A stretch of 21,250 nucleotides of DNA, from contig NZ_CAMLHX010000069.1 in NCBI RefSeq assembly GCF_946479965.1, forward strand, positions 1 through 21,250, written 5' to 3'. The stretch is from an uncultured Mucilaginibacter sp. Its GTDB lineage: Bacteria > Bacteroidota > Bacteroidia > Sphingobacteriales > Sphingobacteriaceae. Below the pieces are notes generated by a model. That model was not told where the DNA came from, made no database searches, and saw nothing but the letters and a program-made list of their open reading frames with translations. Position numbers and translations under genes: made by a program. This document shows, piece after piece, positions 7,583 to 15,487 of this stretch (position 1 is its first letter; each line of letters opens with the position of its first letter).

Positions 7583-8641
7583 TTACTGCTCTTCCTTAAA
7601 ATACACCTTGTAATAATTCATGGCTTTACCGTCGTCAAAACCTTTCTCTATCAGGTCTTTGTCGCCATGTATATAAATATGAAAATTTTTATCCAGCTTT
7701 AAAACGCTTTTGTAAACTCGTGCCTGCTTTTTAACTGCGTTGGCCGCAATCTCAAAGGTATCGGCAATTGGTGTATCAAACTCCGTTTCGTAATTGCTTT
7801 TAAAGGTTTTAAAAGATTCAATAGCTTTTTCGTTACCAATCACTTCGCCCGCAAACTCATCCATATCAAAGGTCTCTTTCTCCTTAAAATATTTCATAGA
7901 CCGGTTAAGCAGGTCAATTTTATCGGCTTTGGTCATTTCAAAATCTTCATCAATTTTGTTGGTGACAAAGTTTTTGTAAATGCCAAGCGTATTGCTGGTT
8001 TGGTTATAACTGTCGTTGCGGATCTTTAACTGCAAAAAGCTGTCCTTCCAATAAACCGCCGCTTCTGGCCCGCGGGTATTATTGTCAATCACCACAACCT
8101 TATAGCCAATTTCTTTGGCGGTATTAAATATCAAACAGCCTTTATCCAGTTTATTTATGTTGATGGCGTTTTCTTCGTAATCTAAATTAAAACCACCTTT
8201 ATCCGGATAAACTTTAAGGTAAGTTTCTTTATTCTCTGATTTGAAAATACCTACAGCATCCAGCAATTCACCCTCAATTTGCAGCTGTTTAAAGTAGGCT
8301 ACATATAGTTCTCCCGCTTTAATTTTAGGGTGATCGGCTACGTTATAAAGATATTTGGCTATTTGCTCAGATATCTCGTGGAACTTGTTTTCATCCTCAA
8401 ATACCTGTGTTGCAAAATGATGTATCTCGTTAAGCGCGAGGTCGCCGCTGCTATGCATCAGGTGATAAACCTCATTTGTTTTTTCAAAAGGCGAGAGGAA
8501 GTATTGCCTTAAAAGGCTGGTTATTAACTCATCCTTTAAAACAAGGGGATGTTCAGACAATGCGTACATTTCACTTTGTGAGCGGTTACCCACACGGTGC
8601 ACAGAAATTTTATCAAGTGCGGCTTCAAAAAAAGTTACCAT
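7583..8641 (-). CDS. Nucleoid-associated protein (YejK/NdpA family)
   Basis: This 352-residue protein matches the 37-kDa nucleoid-associated protein family, whose E. coli member YejK is of similar length and binds the nucleoid. I base this on the overall pattern: an N-terminal segment LDKISVHRVGN, a central region with LYVAYFKQLQIEGELLDAVGIFKSENKETYLKV, then CLIFNTAKEIGYKVVVIDNN, and a C-terminal part ending with a charged HGDKDLIEKGFDDGKAMNYYKVYF. The protein has no signal peptide or membrane helix. The exact molecular job of this family is poorly understood. The gene is divergent from mnmE with repeats between them. Downstream lies the phased GGATCA array; any link between the two is speculation. 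Confidence 0.85.
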   Translation of the reverse strand: MVTFFEAALDKISVHRVGNRSQSEMYALSEHPLVLKDELITSLLRQYFLSPFEKTNEVYHLMHSSGDLALNEIHHFATQVFEDENKFHEISEQIAKYLYNVADHPKIKAGELYVAYFKQLQIEGELLDAVGIFKSENKETYLKVYPDKGGFNLDYEENAININKLDKGCLIFNTAKEIGYKVVVIDNNTRGPEAAVYWKDSFLQLKIRNDSYNQTSNTLGIYKNFVTNKIDEDFEMTKADKIDLLNRSMKYFKEKETFDMDEFAGEVIGNEKAIESFKTFKSNYETEFDTPIADTFEIAANAVKKQARVYKSVLKLDKNFHIYIHGDKDLIEKGFDDGKAMNYYKVYFKEEQ

Positions 8642-8679
8642 AATTGGCTGCCAAGTTATGAATTAGATCATGGTTTATA

Positions 8680-8733
8680 GTTCATAGTTGATAGGATTTT
8701 TTTGCGACCTTTGCCTGCGTGTTCATAGTTGAT
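8680..8733 (+). repeat. Two direct copies of GTTCATAGTTGAT
   Basis: The 13-mer GTTCATAGTTGAT occurs at 8680-8692 and 8721-8733. Related pieces (AGTTGATGG at 8741-8749) follow. Eleven bases of it recur inverted at 8778-8788 over the mnmE start. Such short repeats in the 120-140 bp between two divergent genes may be a dispersed intergenic element. Confidence 0.8.
8706..8713 (+). promoter_or_regulatory. Weak -7 promoter box candidate for mnmE
   Basis: GACCTTTG matches TAnnTTTG at all but the first base. A TTG at 8688-8690 is 15 bp upstream, shorter than the usual spacing. If used, transcription would start near 8719 and the leader would begin just before the GTTCATAGTTG arm at 8721. Confidence 0.25.
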
Positions 8734-8788
8734 GGTCCGTAGTTGATGGCCACAATCAACCATGATCCATGAACTAACAACTATGAAC
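8721..8788 (+). promoter_or_regulatory. Possible hairpin that hides the mnmE start codon
   Basis: GTTCATAGTTG at 8721-8731 is perfectly complementary to CAACTATGAAC at 8778-8788, and the ATG at 8783-8785 is inside the second arm. A nested 6-bp stem, GTTGAT (8742-8747) with ATCAAC (8755-8760), lies in the loop. The identical upstream copy at 8680-8690 could compete as an alternative partner if it is transcribed. The structure is visible in the sequence, its use in regulation is inference. Confidence 0.4.
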
Positions 8789-10147
8789 TACAACACAGAT
8801 ACGATTGTTGCCCTTGCTACCCCTGCCGGTATTGGCGCTATAGGCGTAATACGCCTTTCGGGCCCCGACGCCATAAAAATTGCTGATAAGGTATTTAAAG
8901 GAAAGGATTTAACGCAACAGCCTTCGCATACCATACATTTTGGCAGTATTACAGATGGTGATATTGTGTTAGATGAGGTTTTAGTATCGCTGTTTGTAGG
9001 GCCGCGCTCTTATACCCGCGAGAATGTTGTGGAAATATCCTGCCATGGCTCAAATTATATAATTGAATCTATCGTCAAGCTTCTGATAAAAAATGGCGCG
9101 AGATCTGCAAAAGCAGGCGAGTTTACTTTGCGCGCTTTTTTAAATGGCCAGCTTGATCTTTCGCAAGCAGAAGCCGTTGCAGATCTGATCGCATCTAATT
9201 CTAAGGCATCGCAGCAAGTGGCTTTGCAGCAGCTTAGAGGAGGGTTTAGCAGTCAGTTGCAAACCCTGCGCGATCAATTGGTGCAATTCGCATCCCTGAT
9301 AGAACTGGAACTTGATTTTGCCGAAGAAGACGTTGAGTTTGCCAATCGCGATCAGCTAAAAAAATTGATTAATGATATCCTCCGGGTCATTACAGCGCTG
9401 ATACAGTCGTTTGAGTTGGGTAACGCCATTAAGCAAGGCATTAATACGGTAATAGCAGGGCGACCAAATGCCGGTAAATCAACCCTGTTAAACGCTTTAC
9501 TAAACGAGGAACGAGCCATTGTTAGCCACATACCCGGCACTACCCGCGACACTATTGAGGAGGTGTTGAATATTAACGGCATAAACTTTCGCCTGATTGA
9601 TACCGCCGGTATCCGCGAAGCCACAGATGCTATTGAAAAAATAGGAGTGGAGCGCACGATGGAGAAGATCAGCACATCATCGCTGTTGGTGTATGTGTAT
9701 GATGCTGAGCAGATCACATTGGCGGAGCTTAACGGCGATCTGGAAAGCTTACAAAAACCCGGTATCACTATGCTGATTGTGGCTAACAAGGCCGATTTGC
9801 TTACCGAAGAGCAGCTTTTAGCTCTTCCGCATACTGAAAGCGCTGTTATTATTTCTGCAAAGGAGAAGCGCCATATAGATGAATTAAAGAATAAGATCTA
9901 CCACGCCGCTGTAAAAGATCAGTTAGAGGGCAATGATATTTTGGTGACCAACATACGCCACCTGGAGGCGTTGCAAAAAACTGAAGAGGCCCTTATCAGG
10001 GTGTTGGATGGCATGGAAACTGTAACCTCTGATTTCCTGTCTATGGATATTAAACAGGCTCTCCATTACCTCGGCGAAATTACGGGGGCTGTTACTACTG
10101 ATGATCTGCTGGAGAATATTTTTAGTAAGTTCTGTATCGGCAAGTAA
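8783..10147 (+). CDS. mnmE: tRNA uridine-5-carboxymethylaminomethyl modification GTPase MnmE
   Basis: MnmE works with MnmG to add the carboxymethylaminomethyl group at U34 of certain tRNAs in the cytoplasm. The N-terminal folate-binding domain opens TDTIVALATPAGIGAIGVIRLSG and includes REN and GEFTLRAFLNGQLDL. The GTPase domain shows GRPNAGKS (226-233), PGTTRDT, DTAG (273-276) and NKAD (335-338). The C-terminus is FCIGK with the conserved C451. I chose the ATG at 8783 because homologues begin close to the TDTI motif; an in-frame ATG at 8762 would add seven residues (MIHELTT) drawn from repeat sequence. The length of 454 residues is normal. It converges on the protein kinase gene with 10 bp between stops. 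Identification is near certain. Confidence 0.97.
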   Translation: MNYNTDTIVALATPAGIGAIGVIRLSGPDAIKIADKVFKGKDLTQQPSHTIHFGSITDGDIVLDEVLVSLFVGPRSYTRENVVEISCHGSNYIIESIVKLLIKNGARSAKAGEFTLRAFLNGQLDLSQAEAVADLIASNSKASQQVALQQLRGGFSSQLQTLRDQLVQFASLIELELDFAEEDVEFANRDQLKKLINDILRVITALIQSFELGNAIKQGINTVIAGRPNAGKSTLLNALLNEERAIVSHIPGTTRDTIEEVLNINGINFRLIDTAGIREATDAIEKIGVERTMEKISTSSLLVYVYDAEQITLAELNGDLESLQKPGITMLIVANKADLLTEEQLLALPHTESAVIISAKEKRHIDELKNKIYHAAVKDQLEGNDILVTNIRHLEALQKTEEALIRVLDGMETVTSDFLSMDIKQALHYLGEITGAVTTDDLLENIFSKFCIGK

Positions 10148-10157
10148 CTGGTTATCA

Positions 10158-11810
10158 TTATTGTCCAACCACAATCAAGTCCTTTTTCCTGAGCCAACCT
10201 TTGCTTGTTTGTCCTTTATCGTTGGTATACACCACATAAATAAAGCCGTTTTGGTCGTCAATGGCTTTTAAGCGTGCGTTGTTCCACTGGTTTATATTTG
10301 CGGCACGTTTGCTTGCCTCGTTCGGGCGGTCGTGGAAGTAGGCGTAAGTAGTAAACACTGTAAATACTTTACCTACATCGCTGCCCTTACTGCTATTGAC
10401 CGGCGCCGGTTCAGCAGGCTTTGGTTTAGGCTCTGCTTTTTTTACCACCTTTTTAGCTGAATCTTTTTTTATTTTTTTAACCGCCAGCGTTTCGGGTTTC
10501 TCAATAGGCTTCTTTACCGTTACTTGTGACTCTTCTTTTATGTTTTTCCGGGGTTCTGGCTCCGTCCGGGCTTCTTTTGAGCTTTCGGTACTTGCAATAG
10601 TATCCTTTGGAACGGAAACAGCCACTGCCTTCCCGCTATTAAAAAGGTAATGGCCGGCTAACGCACCTATGCAGGTAAGCAGCAGTCCAACACCGATTAA
10701 CAGGGCTTTCGACATACTTTTGCCACTGCTGTTATGTGGCACCGATGCAATAACCGGCGCTGCCTTGAATTCTGCCTGGCTATTTTTAAGCAGTGTTATT
10801 TCCTGCTGTAACCGGCTTGTCTTTGCCGCCTCTTCTTGTAGTTTTAATTCCAGGGCGTCTTTTTCGTTTTGCAGGATCAGGGCGCTCTCTGTATCATCTT
10901 TTACGCTGATCACACTGTGTTGTATCACCTCGCGCAGTTCGGTGCCGTTGGCGTAACGGTCGGCCGGATTCTTTTGCAAACATTTAGAGATGAGCGTTAG
11001 CAGCCACCCAGGCACCTGCAGTTCGCGGCGGCGCTGTTCCTCGGGCCAGTTTAAAGGCATGTTCTTTTCACGCAACGCCAGCAAATCGGGTGGCTCTTGC
11101 TCCAGGTGTGCTATCATTACCGCATTACGGGCGGTCTGGCCGTTGTCATTCAGTTTAAAGGGAACGGTGCCTGCCAGCAACTCGTAAAGGATAATGCCAT
11201 AGCTGTAAACATCGCTTTGCGGCAGCAGGATGCCGTCGCTTTGCTCCGGTGCCATAAACTCCACCGCCCCGGCGTTTCGTAAGCTGCTCCGCCGCTGCTC
11301 GTCGCTCATAATTGCGAGACCAAAGTCAAGCAGCATGTAGTTGCCTGTGTTGATGTTGAATTTAACGTTGTTGCTTTTGATATCGCCATGCTTTACCGAC
11401 ACCTTGTGGCAATGGCTCAGCGCATTTGCAAGCTGATAAGCCACCTTAATGGCCTCAGGAATGGTGAAAACGGGTGTGTCTTTTTCGGTAAGCAGTTCCG
11501 CAAGGTCAGGACCCTCAATAAATTCCATCTCGATGAACGGGAGCGAGCCGCTTTCGGTAATGCCCGAGTTGAGGATCTTAACTACGTTGGGGTTTGATAC
11601 CTGGTTAACCTTTTTTAATTTCTCAACCTCGTTAATAAAATCCTTGTAGTGCTTGTCGTTCTCATCTTCGGCGTGAATTGGGGTAGGTAAAAGCTTTACT
11701 GCTACAAAAATTTCGCCGATGCGCCTACCTTTATATACCGAACCCTGGCCGCCCGTATGCAGAGCTCCCAGGTTTTCGAGCCCCTCGGTTATCGTAAAAA
11801 TTTTACCCAT
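10158..11810 (-). CDS. Membrane-anchored Ser/Thr protein kinase with C-terminal SH3-like domain
   Basis: Residues 10-300 form a Hanks-type kinase domain: a glycine loop TGGQGSVYKG (19-28), VAVK with K39, catalytic HGDIKSNN (141-148), DFG at 162-164 and MAPEQ (186-190). The catalytic loop has HGD where HRD is usual, but D143 and the metal-binding N148 are present, so activity is expected. A predicted coiled coil (about 307-345) leads to a single membrane helix at 369-390. A Pro/Lys/Glu-rich linker (400-470) follows, then an SH3-like domain (about 479-548) ending WLRKKDLIVV. The kinase would face the cytoplasm and the SH3-like domain the periplasm, so it may sense something at the cell wall. 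Substrates are unknown. It starts upstream of no obvious partner and has no phosphatase neighbour. Confidence 0.92.
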   Translation of the reverse strand: MGKIFTITEGLENLGALHTGGQGSVYKGRRIGEIFVAVKLLPTPIHAEDENDKHYKDFINEVEKLKKVNQVSNPNVVKILNSGITESGSLPFIEMEFIEGPDLAELLTEKDTPVFTIPEAIKVAYQLANALSHCHKVSVKHGDIKSNNVKFNINTGNYMLLDFGLAIMSDEQRRSSLRNAGAVEFMAPEQSDGILLPQSDVYSYGIILYELLAGTVPFKLNDNGQTARNAVMIAHLEQEPPDLLALREKNMPLNWPEEQRRRELQVPGWLLTLISKCLQKNPADRYANGTELREVIQHSVISVKDDTESALILQNEKDALELKLQEEAAKTSRLQQEITLLKNSQAEFKAAPVIASVPHNSSGKSMSKALLIGVGLLLTCIGALAGHYLFNSGKAVAVSVPKDTIASTESSKEARTEPEPRKNIKEESQVTVKKPIEKPETLAVKKIKKDSAKKVVKKAEPKPKPAEPAPVNSSKGSDVGKVFTVFTTYAYFHDRPNEASKRAANINQWNNARLKAIDDQNGFIYVVYTNDKGQTSKGWLRKKDLIVVGQ

Positions 11811-11950
11811 TTGGTTTTGTTAACGCTAAAACTGTTTTGCTATAAATGTAACCATCTCAAAACCCCACTCCACGAAAATAGTTTTTTAACAATAAGTATT
11901 AGAGTCGGCCTGGCCGCAAGGGTTTAGTATGCCTTGAATTATTAGGGCTA

Positions 11951-12430
11951 TCAAAAAAGCCCAAATAACCATTTCAGAACTATGTAAGACACGTAGATAG
12001 TTGACGCAAGGAAAATTACCAGTACTATTAATATTAAGGCAATAATACCTTTACCGCTGCCTTGGTGCTTGCCTTCCTGGTAATGCTCCTTTAGCAGCTT
12101 AATGTTGCGGGTATTCGCTTTAAAATAGAAGTCGGTGATCTGCCCCAAGAGCGGGATTCCGCCAAGAAGTGCATCCACGCAAATGTTAACAGCCATTAAA
12201 ACAAGCACCTTCCTACTCACACCGCCGTTCTTTGCAATTACATAAAGCAGCGCTACTGCTACTATAAAGCCTGAAACATCTCCTGCAATGGGGATGAAGT
12301 TCAGAATAGGATCGAGCCCAAAGCGAAAATTTGTACCGGGGAGGCGGAATTTGTCGTCCATAACGGAGGCTATCCGCTCAACCCATTTTAACTGCCCTGT
12401 AAGTGCTTTGTTTTTTGGTAATTGTTTCAT
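11951..12430 (-). CDS. DUF4112 small membrane protein
   Basis: This 159-residue protein shows the DUF4112 pattern: an amphipathic start, FRFGLDPILNFIPIAGDVSG (36-55), then a second helix and VDALLGGIPLLGQITDFYFKAN (85-106). Three hydrophobic stretches are apparent (about 41-67, 73-97 and 128-156). The family function is unknown; the paired Asp-rich, Pro/Gly-rich turns are its hallmark. It lies 79 bp downstream of the GH105-like hydrolase gene on the same strand, so co-transcription is possible but no functional link is evident. Confidence 0.85.
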   Translation of the reverse strand: MKQLPKNKALTGQLKWVERIASVMDDKFRLPGTNFRFGLDPILNFIPIAGDVSGFIVAVALLYVIAKNGGVSRKVLVLMAVNICVDALLGGIPLLGQITDFYFKANTRNIKLLKEHYQEGKHQGSGKGIIALILIVLVIFLASTIYVSYIVLKWLFGLF

Positions 12431-12509
12431 TGCTATTAGAAAGAATGAAAAGCACAGGGATTTGTTTTGTAAACTTTTGGTACTTTCTGTATTGCCAAAT
12501 AACTATCTA

Positions 12510-14450
12510 CTATTTCTTTTTAGCTGATTTGCTATTGCGGATCAACCACCGCATCAGATCCTGCGCAGCAGTATAATTTTGCAGGTTAGTGGGTAACTTA
12601 CGCCCATCAACATATTCATTGTATAACCAGGGATCGCCAAGGGCAAACACCGTACCCTTGCCCACTCTTGCCACCGCCATTATAACGTCTCCCTTATCTG
12701 TAAACACTGATTTTGCAGGAGGTTTAACGCCCAATGTTGCCAGCTCTTTTATGTAGATCTGTTTTACATGAGGGAAGATGGCATGTTTGGAAGGCATATT
12801 CAACGTTCCCATTTCAAACTGCAAGCCGGTAACCCTATTACGCGAATCATTATTAAACGTTATACCGAATTTACCTGCCAGATGGTTGAAATGTTCAAAC
12901 TCCGCGTTGTCTTTATCATTACCTAATAGCAGCAAAACGCCGCCCTGTTGCACCCAGTTGTAAATACTCTTTACATGCTCATCCTGTATATAGCTAGGAG
13001 CAGGGTTTTCTTTTTCAGTATCCGGATCAACAATAACATATATATCCGCGTTATGGAGCGTATTGTTATCCGGCGCCAGGGTAGTAAAGCTGGTTGAAGC
13101 GCCCAAACGTGTCAGGATAGTTTTAAGTACAGAAAAGCCATTGTTATCATCCTCGTTCCACACATAATGATATTGCTCAGCATTGCCGGTAATTGGGTTT
13201 TTTCGGGTTTCATGATTAAAATATCCATCCAGCAAAACATTAACGGGCTTACCGGCAGGTATCGCCTTTAACAGATCTATCTCATTGCACATTTGTATAA
13301 AAGCGCCAACGCCTTTCAGATCATTATCAACCACCTTTTCGCCAATATAATATTCAAAGCTACCGTCGCGATAGGGGTTGCCGCCTAGTCCGCTTACACT
13401 TACCGTTCCCTTAAGCGTTTGTAATCCGTTGGCATCAGTAGCTAAAAACTCTTTACAAATACCTTTATAAGCCTTTAACGCAGGCGCGGCGTAGGAGCGG
13501 GGCAAGTAACCCGACCGCACACCCTTCGCTAGCGTATAAGCAAACATGCAGGCCGCAGATGCTTCGTAATAATTACCTTTGCGCCCCGGGAAGTTCATTA
13601 CATCCCACCAAAGGCCATTTTTTGCATCTTGCGCCTTTACAACAGCGGCGGCGTAACGGTCAAGTATGGCTACAAGTTGTTTTTTGTTTGGGTCGTTATC
13701 TGCAAAGTGCTCCAGCGCATCAACCAGGGCCATGCCGTACCAACCCATTGCCCTCGCCCAAAAGTTTGGCGAGTTCCCCGTTTGCTTGTTGGCCCAACGT
13801 TGTTCTTTTGATTCGTCCCACCCGTGGTAAAGCAAGCCTGTGACAGCGTCGCGGGTGTGTTTTTCAATAAAGATAAACTGATTAGCAACGTCTGTAAAGT
13901 CGGCGGCATTGTGGCTCATCTCTGCGTAGGTAGCGTAAAACGGCTCAGCCATGTATAAACCATCCAGCCACATTTGATGCGGGTATACTTTTTTATGCCA
14001 AAAACCACCTTCCTGTGTACGTGGATTATTCTTCAGCTGACTATACAACAACGATGCTGCTTTCCAATACTTTTCTTCGCCGGTTACCCTGTAAAGCATC
14101 AGCAAAGCATCGCCATTTTTTATGTTATCCAGGTTATAATCGTCCTTTTTGTAGGTGCGGATGGATGAGCCATCCGCTGAGATATATTTATCTATACGGG
14201 CCTTTATGTATTTAAAGTAGTCGCCGTTGCCGGTTTGCTTCCACAGGCCGGTAAGCCCGTTGTAAATAACACCCTGATCATAACTCCAAACAGCGTTCCT
14301 GTTGCGGTCAAACACGAGCGAATCCTTCCACAGCGTCATTACCGTAGCCGCCATGCGTTGCCCGTAACGAGCGGTGTCAGCCTGTGCAGCCGCGTCAAAA
14401 CGCATCAATCCCCCAAAAGCAGTAATTATTAACCAGAAATTTCTCCTCAT
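12510..14450 (-). CDS. Secreted GH88/GH105 unsaturated rhamnogalacturonyl hydrolase with DUF4350-like C-terminal domain
   Basis: This 646-residue protein begins with a signal peptide (about residues 1-24, ending AAAQA). Residues 30-395 form the six-hairpin fold of GH88/GH105 enzymes, which remove the unsaturated uronic acid left by pectate or rhamnogalacturonan lyases. Visible landmarks are NIKNGDALLMLYRVTG (109-124), HQMWLDGLYMAEPF with D163 (the likely general acid), NFWARAMGWYGMALVD (229-244), NYYEASAACMFAYTLAKG (293-310) and GSFEYYIGE (363-371). Residues 400-640 resemble the glutamine-amidotransferase-like domain often written DUF4350: NVLLDGYFNHE, YVIVDPD, IYNWVQQGGVLLLLGND, and GKGTVFALGDPWLYNEYVDG. 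The export signal suggests a periplasmic role in pectin breakdown. No SusC/SusD pair or lyase is present, so it sits outside a recognisable polysaccharide utilisation locus. Confidence 0.92.
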   Translation of the reverse strand: MRRNFWLIITAFGGLMRFDAAAQADTARYGQRMAATVMTLWKDSLVFDRNRNAVWSYDQGVIYNGLTGLWKQTGNGDYFKYIKARIDKYISADGSSIRTYKKDDYNLDNIKNGDALLMLYRVTGEEKYWKAASLLYSQLKNNPRTQEGGFWHKKVYPHQMWLDGLYMAEPFYATYAEMSHNAADFTDVANQFIFIEKHTRDAVTGLLYHGWDESKEQRWANKQTGNSPNFWARAMGWYGMALVDALEHFADNDPNKKQLVAILDRYAAAVVKAQDAKNGLWWDVMNFPGRKGNYYEASAACMFAYTLAKGVRSGYLPRSYAAPALKAYKGICKEFLATDANGLQTLKGTVSVSGLGGNPYRDGSFEYYIGEKVVDNDLKGVGAFIQMCNEIDLLKAIPAGKPVNVLLDGYFNHETRKNPITGNAEQYHYVWNEDDNNGFSVLKTILTRLGASTSFTTLAPDNNTLHNADIYVIVDPDTEKENPAPSYIQDEHVKSIYNWVQQGGVLLLLGNDKDNAEFEHFNHLAGKFGITFNNDSRNRVTGLQFEMGTLNMPSKHAIFPHVKQIYIKELATLGVKPPAKSVFTDKGDVIMAVARVGKGTVFALGDPWLYNEYVDGRKLPTNLQNYTAAQDLMRWLIRNSKSAKKK

Positions 14451-14526
14451 GTAACTAAGTTACAATTAGAAAGGGGATAAGCAAAAACTATAAATATTGA
14501 CGTAATTAAGCCGGAGTTAATAACTA

Positions 14527-14558
14527 ATAAAGCCACCCCGGTTACAGAGTGGCTTTAT
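14527..14558 (-). terminator. Terminator hairpin downstream of the 184-residue disordered protein gene
   Basis: ATAAAGCCAC (14527-14536) pairs perfectly with GTGGCTTTAT (14549-14558) over 10 bp with a 12-nt loop. It lies 22 bp past the stop at 14580. The T-tract after it is weak (TTATTAGTTATT on the minus strand). It shares the 14-mer AAAGCCACCCCGGT with the hairpin at 15218. Confidence 0.75.
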
Positions 14559-14579
14559 CGGATTTAAAACTAATGGTGC

Positions 14580-15134
14580 TTAGATCTCGGTATCGTCGTC
14601 AAGGTCGTCGCTGTTCATGTCATCACTGTCTGAACGCATATTGTCGCTTTGCGAACCTGAATTGAAGGAATCCTGATCTTGGTAGCCTCCCTGGTCGCCG
14701 GCTTGTTGTTCCTGCCGGTTGCCGCTGTCACTTTGCTGCCCACTTTGACCCGAATTCCAGTTTTGCTGGCCTTGCTGGCTACCCGAATTGCCCTGATCAA
14801 AATTTGATTGCTGTTCCTGGTTACTGCCTTGTTGCTGGCCGCGTTCTAAATTAGGATTGTCGCTGTTAAACTGGCCTTGCGAGCCGCTGCTTGGGTTACC
14901 GGGATCGGCGTTACCTTGTTGCTGTTCTTGCTGGCTACCACGGGTTGGATCCTGGTTCCTGTCAGGCTGACCTTGCTGATCTCCGCTGCTACCTTCCCCT
15001 TGCAAACCTGCATTTGATTGCTGTTCCTGGTTGCCGCTGCGGTTCCGGTCTTGTTGATTACCTTGTTGGTTGTTTTGATCTTGTGAGCCAGAACGTTGGT
15101 TCTGATCATCACTGTTCCATGTGTTGTTTTCCAT
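14580..15134 (-). CDS. Gln/Asn/Gly/Ser-rich intrinsically disordered protein
   Basis: I do not recognise a family for this 184-residue protein. It consists almost wholly of Q, N, G, S, D and a few R, has no Lys, Cys, His or Val, and no hydrophobic core, signal peptide or membrane helix. The tail is strongly acidic (SDDMNSDDLDDDTEI). NQEQQSN occurs twice, and a perfect 21-bp DNA direct repeat lies at 14802-14822 and 15012-15032, exactly 70 codons apart. The N-terminus (ME.N...DD.NQRS.S) is shared with the 71-residue protein just upstream. It could be a hydrophilin-like stress protein, as the neighbours suggest, or a surface or condensate-forming protein; these are guesses. Coding is supported by its own terminator and by the paralogue. 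Part of the open length is permitted by repeats, so the frame choice relies on the paralogue match. Confidence 0.75.
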   Translation of the reverse strand: MENNTWNSDDQNQRSGSQDQNNQQGNQQDRNRSGNQEQQSNAGLQGEGSSGDQQGQPDRNQDPTRGSQQEQQQGNADPGNPSSGSQGQFNSDNPNLERGQQQGSNQEQQSNFDQGNSGSQQGQQNWNSGQSGQQSDSGNRQEQQAGDQGGYQDQDSFNSGSQSDNMRSDSDDMNSDDLDDDTEI

Positions 15135-15192
15135 AACGTAGATAATTTATTTGGTATATGGATAACAAGGGCGGCTGAAAGTTTGTTTTCGT
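15135..15192 (-). promoter_or_regulatory. Conserved leader/promoter block, copy 1
   Basis: On the minus strand this leader has GAAAACAA, CTTGTTA, ACCAAATAA and GTT just before ATG, in the same order as the leader of the 71-residue gene (15488-15540). No TAnnTTTG box is present, so an alternative sigma factor is possible. Confidence 0.45.
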
Positions 15193-15217
15193 GTTAATTA
15201 AAAATATTTCATAAAAC

Positions 15218-15253
15218 ATCAAAGCCACCCCGGTCTATTAGGGTGGCTTTGAT
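15218..15253 (-). terminator. Terminator hairpin downstream of the 71-residue gene
   Basis: ATCAAAGCCACCC (15218-15230) pairs perfectly with GGGTGGCTTTGAT (15241-15253), a 13-bp stem with a 10-nt loop. On the minus strand it is followed by GTTTTATGAAATATTTTT. It shares most of its stem with the hairpin at 14527, showing that the terminator was duplicated with the gene. Confidence 0.85.
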
Positions 15254-15271
15254 AATTAAGGCGATAATATT

Positions 15272-15487
15272 TTACAACTCCGAATCATCATAGCGATCTT
15301 TATCATCCAGGTAGCCGTTACTCAGGTATTTATCGCCGCTTTCTTCCTGGCTACCGCCATGTTTCCTGTTATTGCTTGACTGTTGTTCCTGTTGGCTGCG
15401 GCTATTATTTCTAGTTGGTTGACTTTTTTTTTCGTGCGACGCCGAACGTTGGTTCTTATCATCGGTCTTCTTTTTATTACTTTCCAT
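15272..15487 (-). CDS. Small Lys/Ser/Asn-rich disordered protein, paralogue of the 184-residue protein
   Basis: This 71-residue protein has no recognised domain. Its N-terminus aligns with that of the downstream neighbour: both have ME, DD, NQRS and a following S-H/Q-D/E pattern, and the DNA over this motif is 19 of 20 identical (15444-15463 against 15091-15110). Both have a QQEQQ segment and an acidic tail, here DDKDRYDDSEL. Unlike the neighbour it has many Lys residues (KKK, EKK) and ends shorter. It is hydrophilic throughout, without signal peptide or helix. Leader and terminator also resemble those of the neighbour. I read it as a diverged tandem duplicate. Function is unknown; a stress-protection role is only suggested by the surrounding genes. 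Confidence 0.7.
   Translation of the reverse strand: MESNKKKTDDKNQRSASHEKKSQPTRNNSRSQQEQQSSNNRKHGGSQEESGDKYLSNGYLDDKDRYDDSEL

Noticed and set aside
9352..9789. 145-codon open frame on the minus strand opposite mnmE
   Set aside because: It lies wholly inside a certain gene and has no recognisable domain; its length follows from codon bias on the other strand.
9923..10174. 83-codon minus-strand frame across the end of mnmE and the kinase stop
   Set aside because: It overlaps two well-supported genes and its product shows no known pattern.
13559..13843. 94-codon plus-strand frame opposite the GH105 gene
   Set aside because: The opposite strand encodes conserved GH105 motifs; this frame is a shadow.
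14846..15112. Alternative minus-strand frame within the low-complexity gene
   Set aside because: Repeats keep several frames open; only the chosen frame matches the N-terminus of the neighbouring paralogue.
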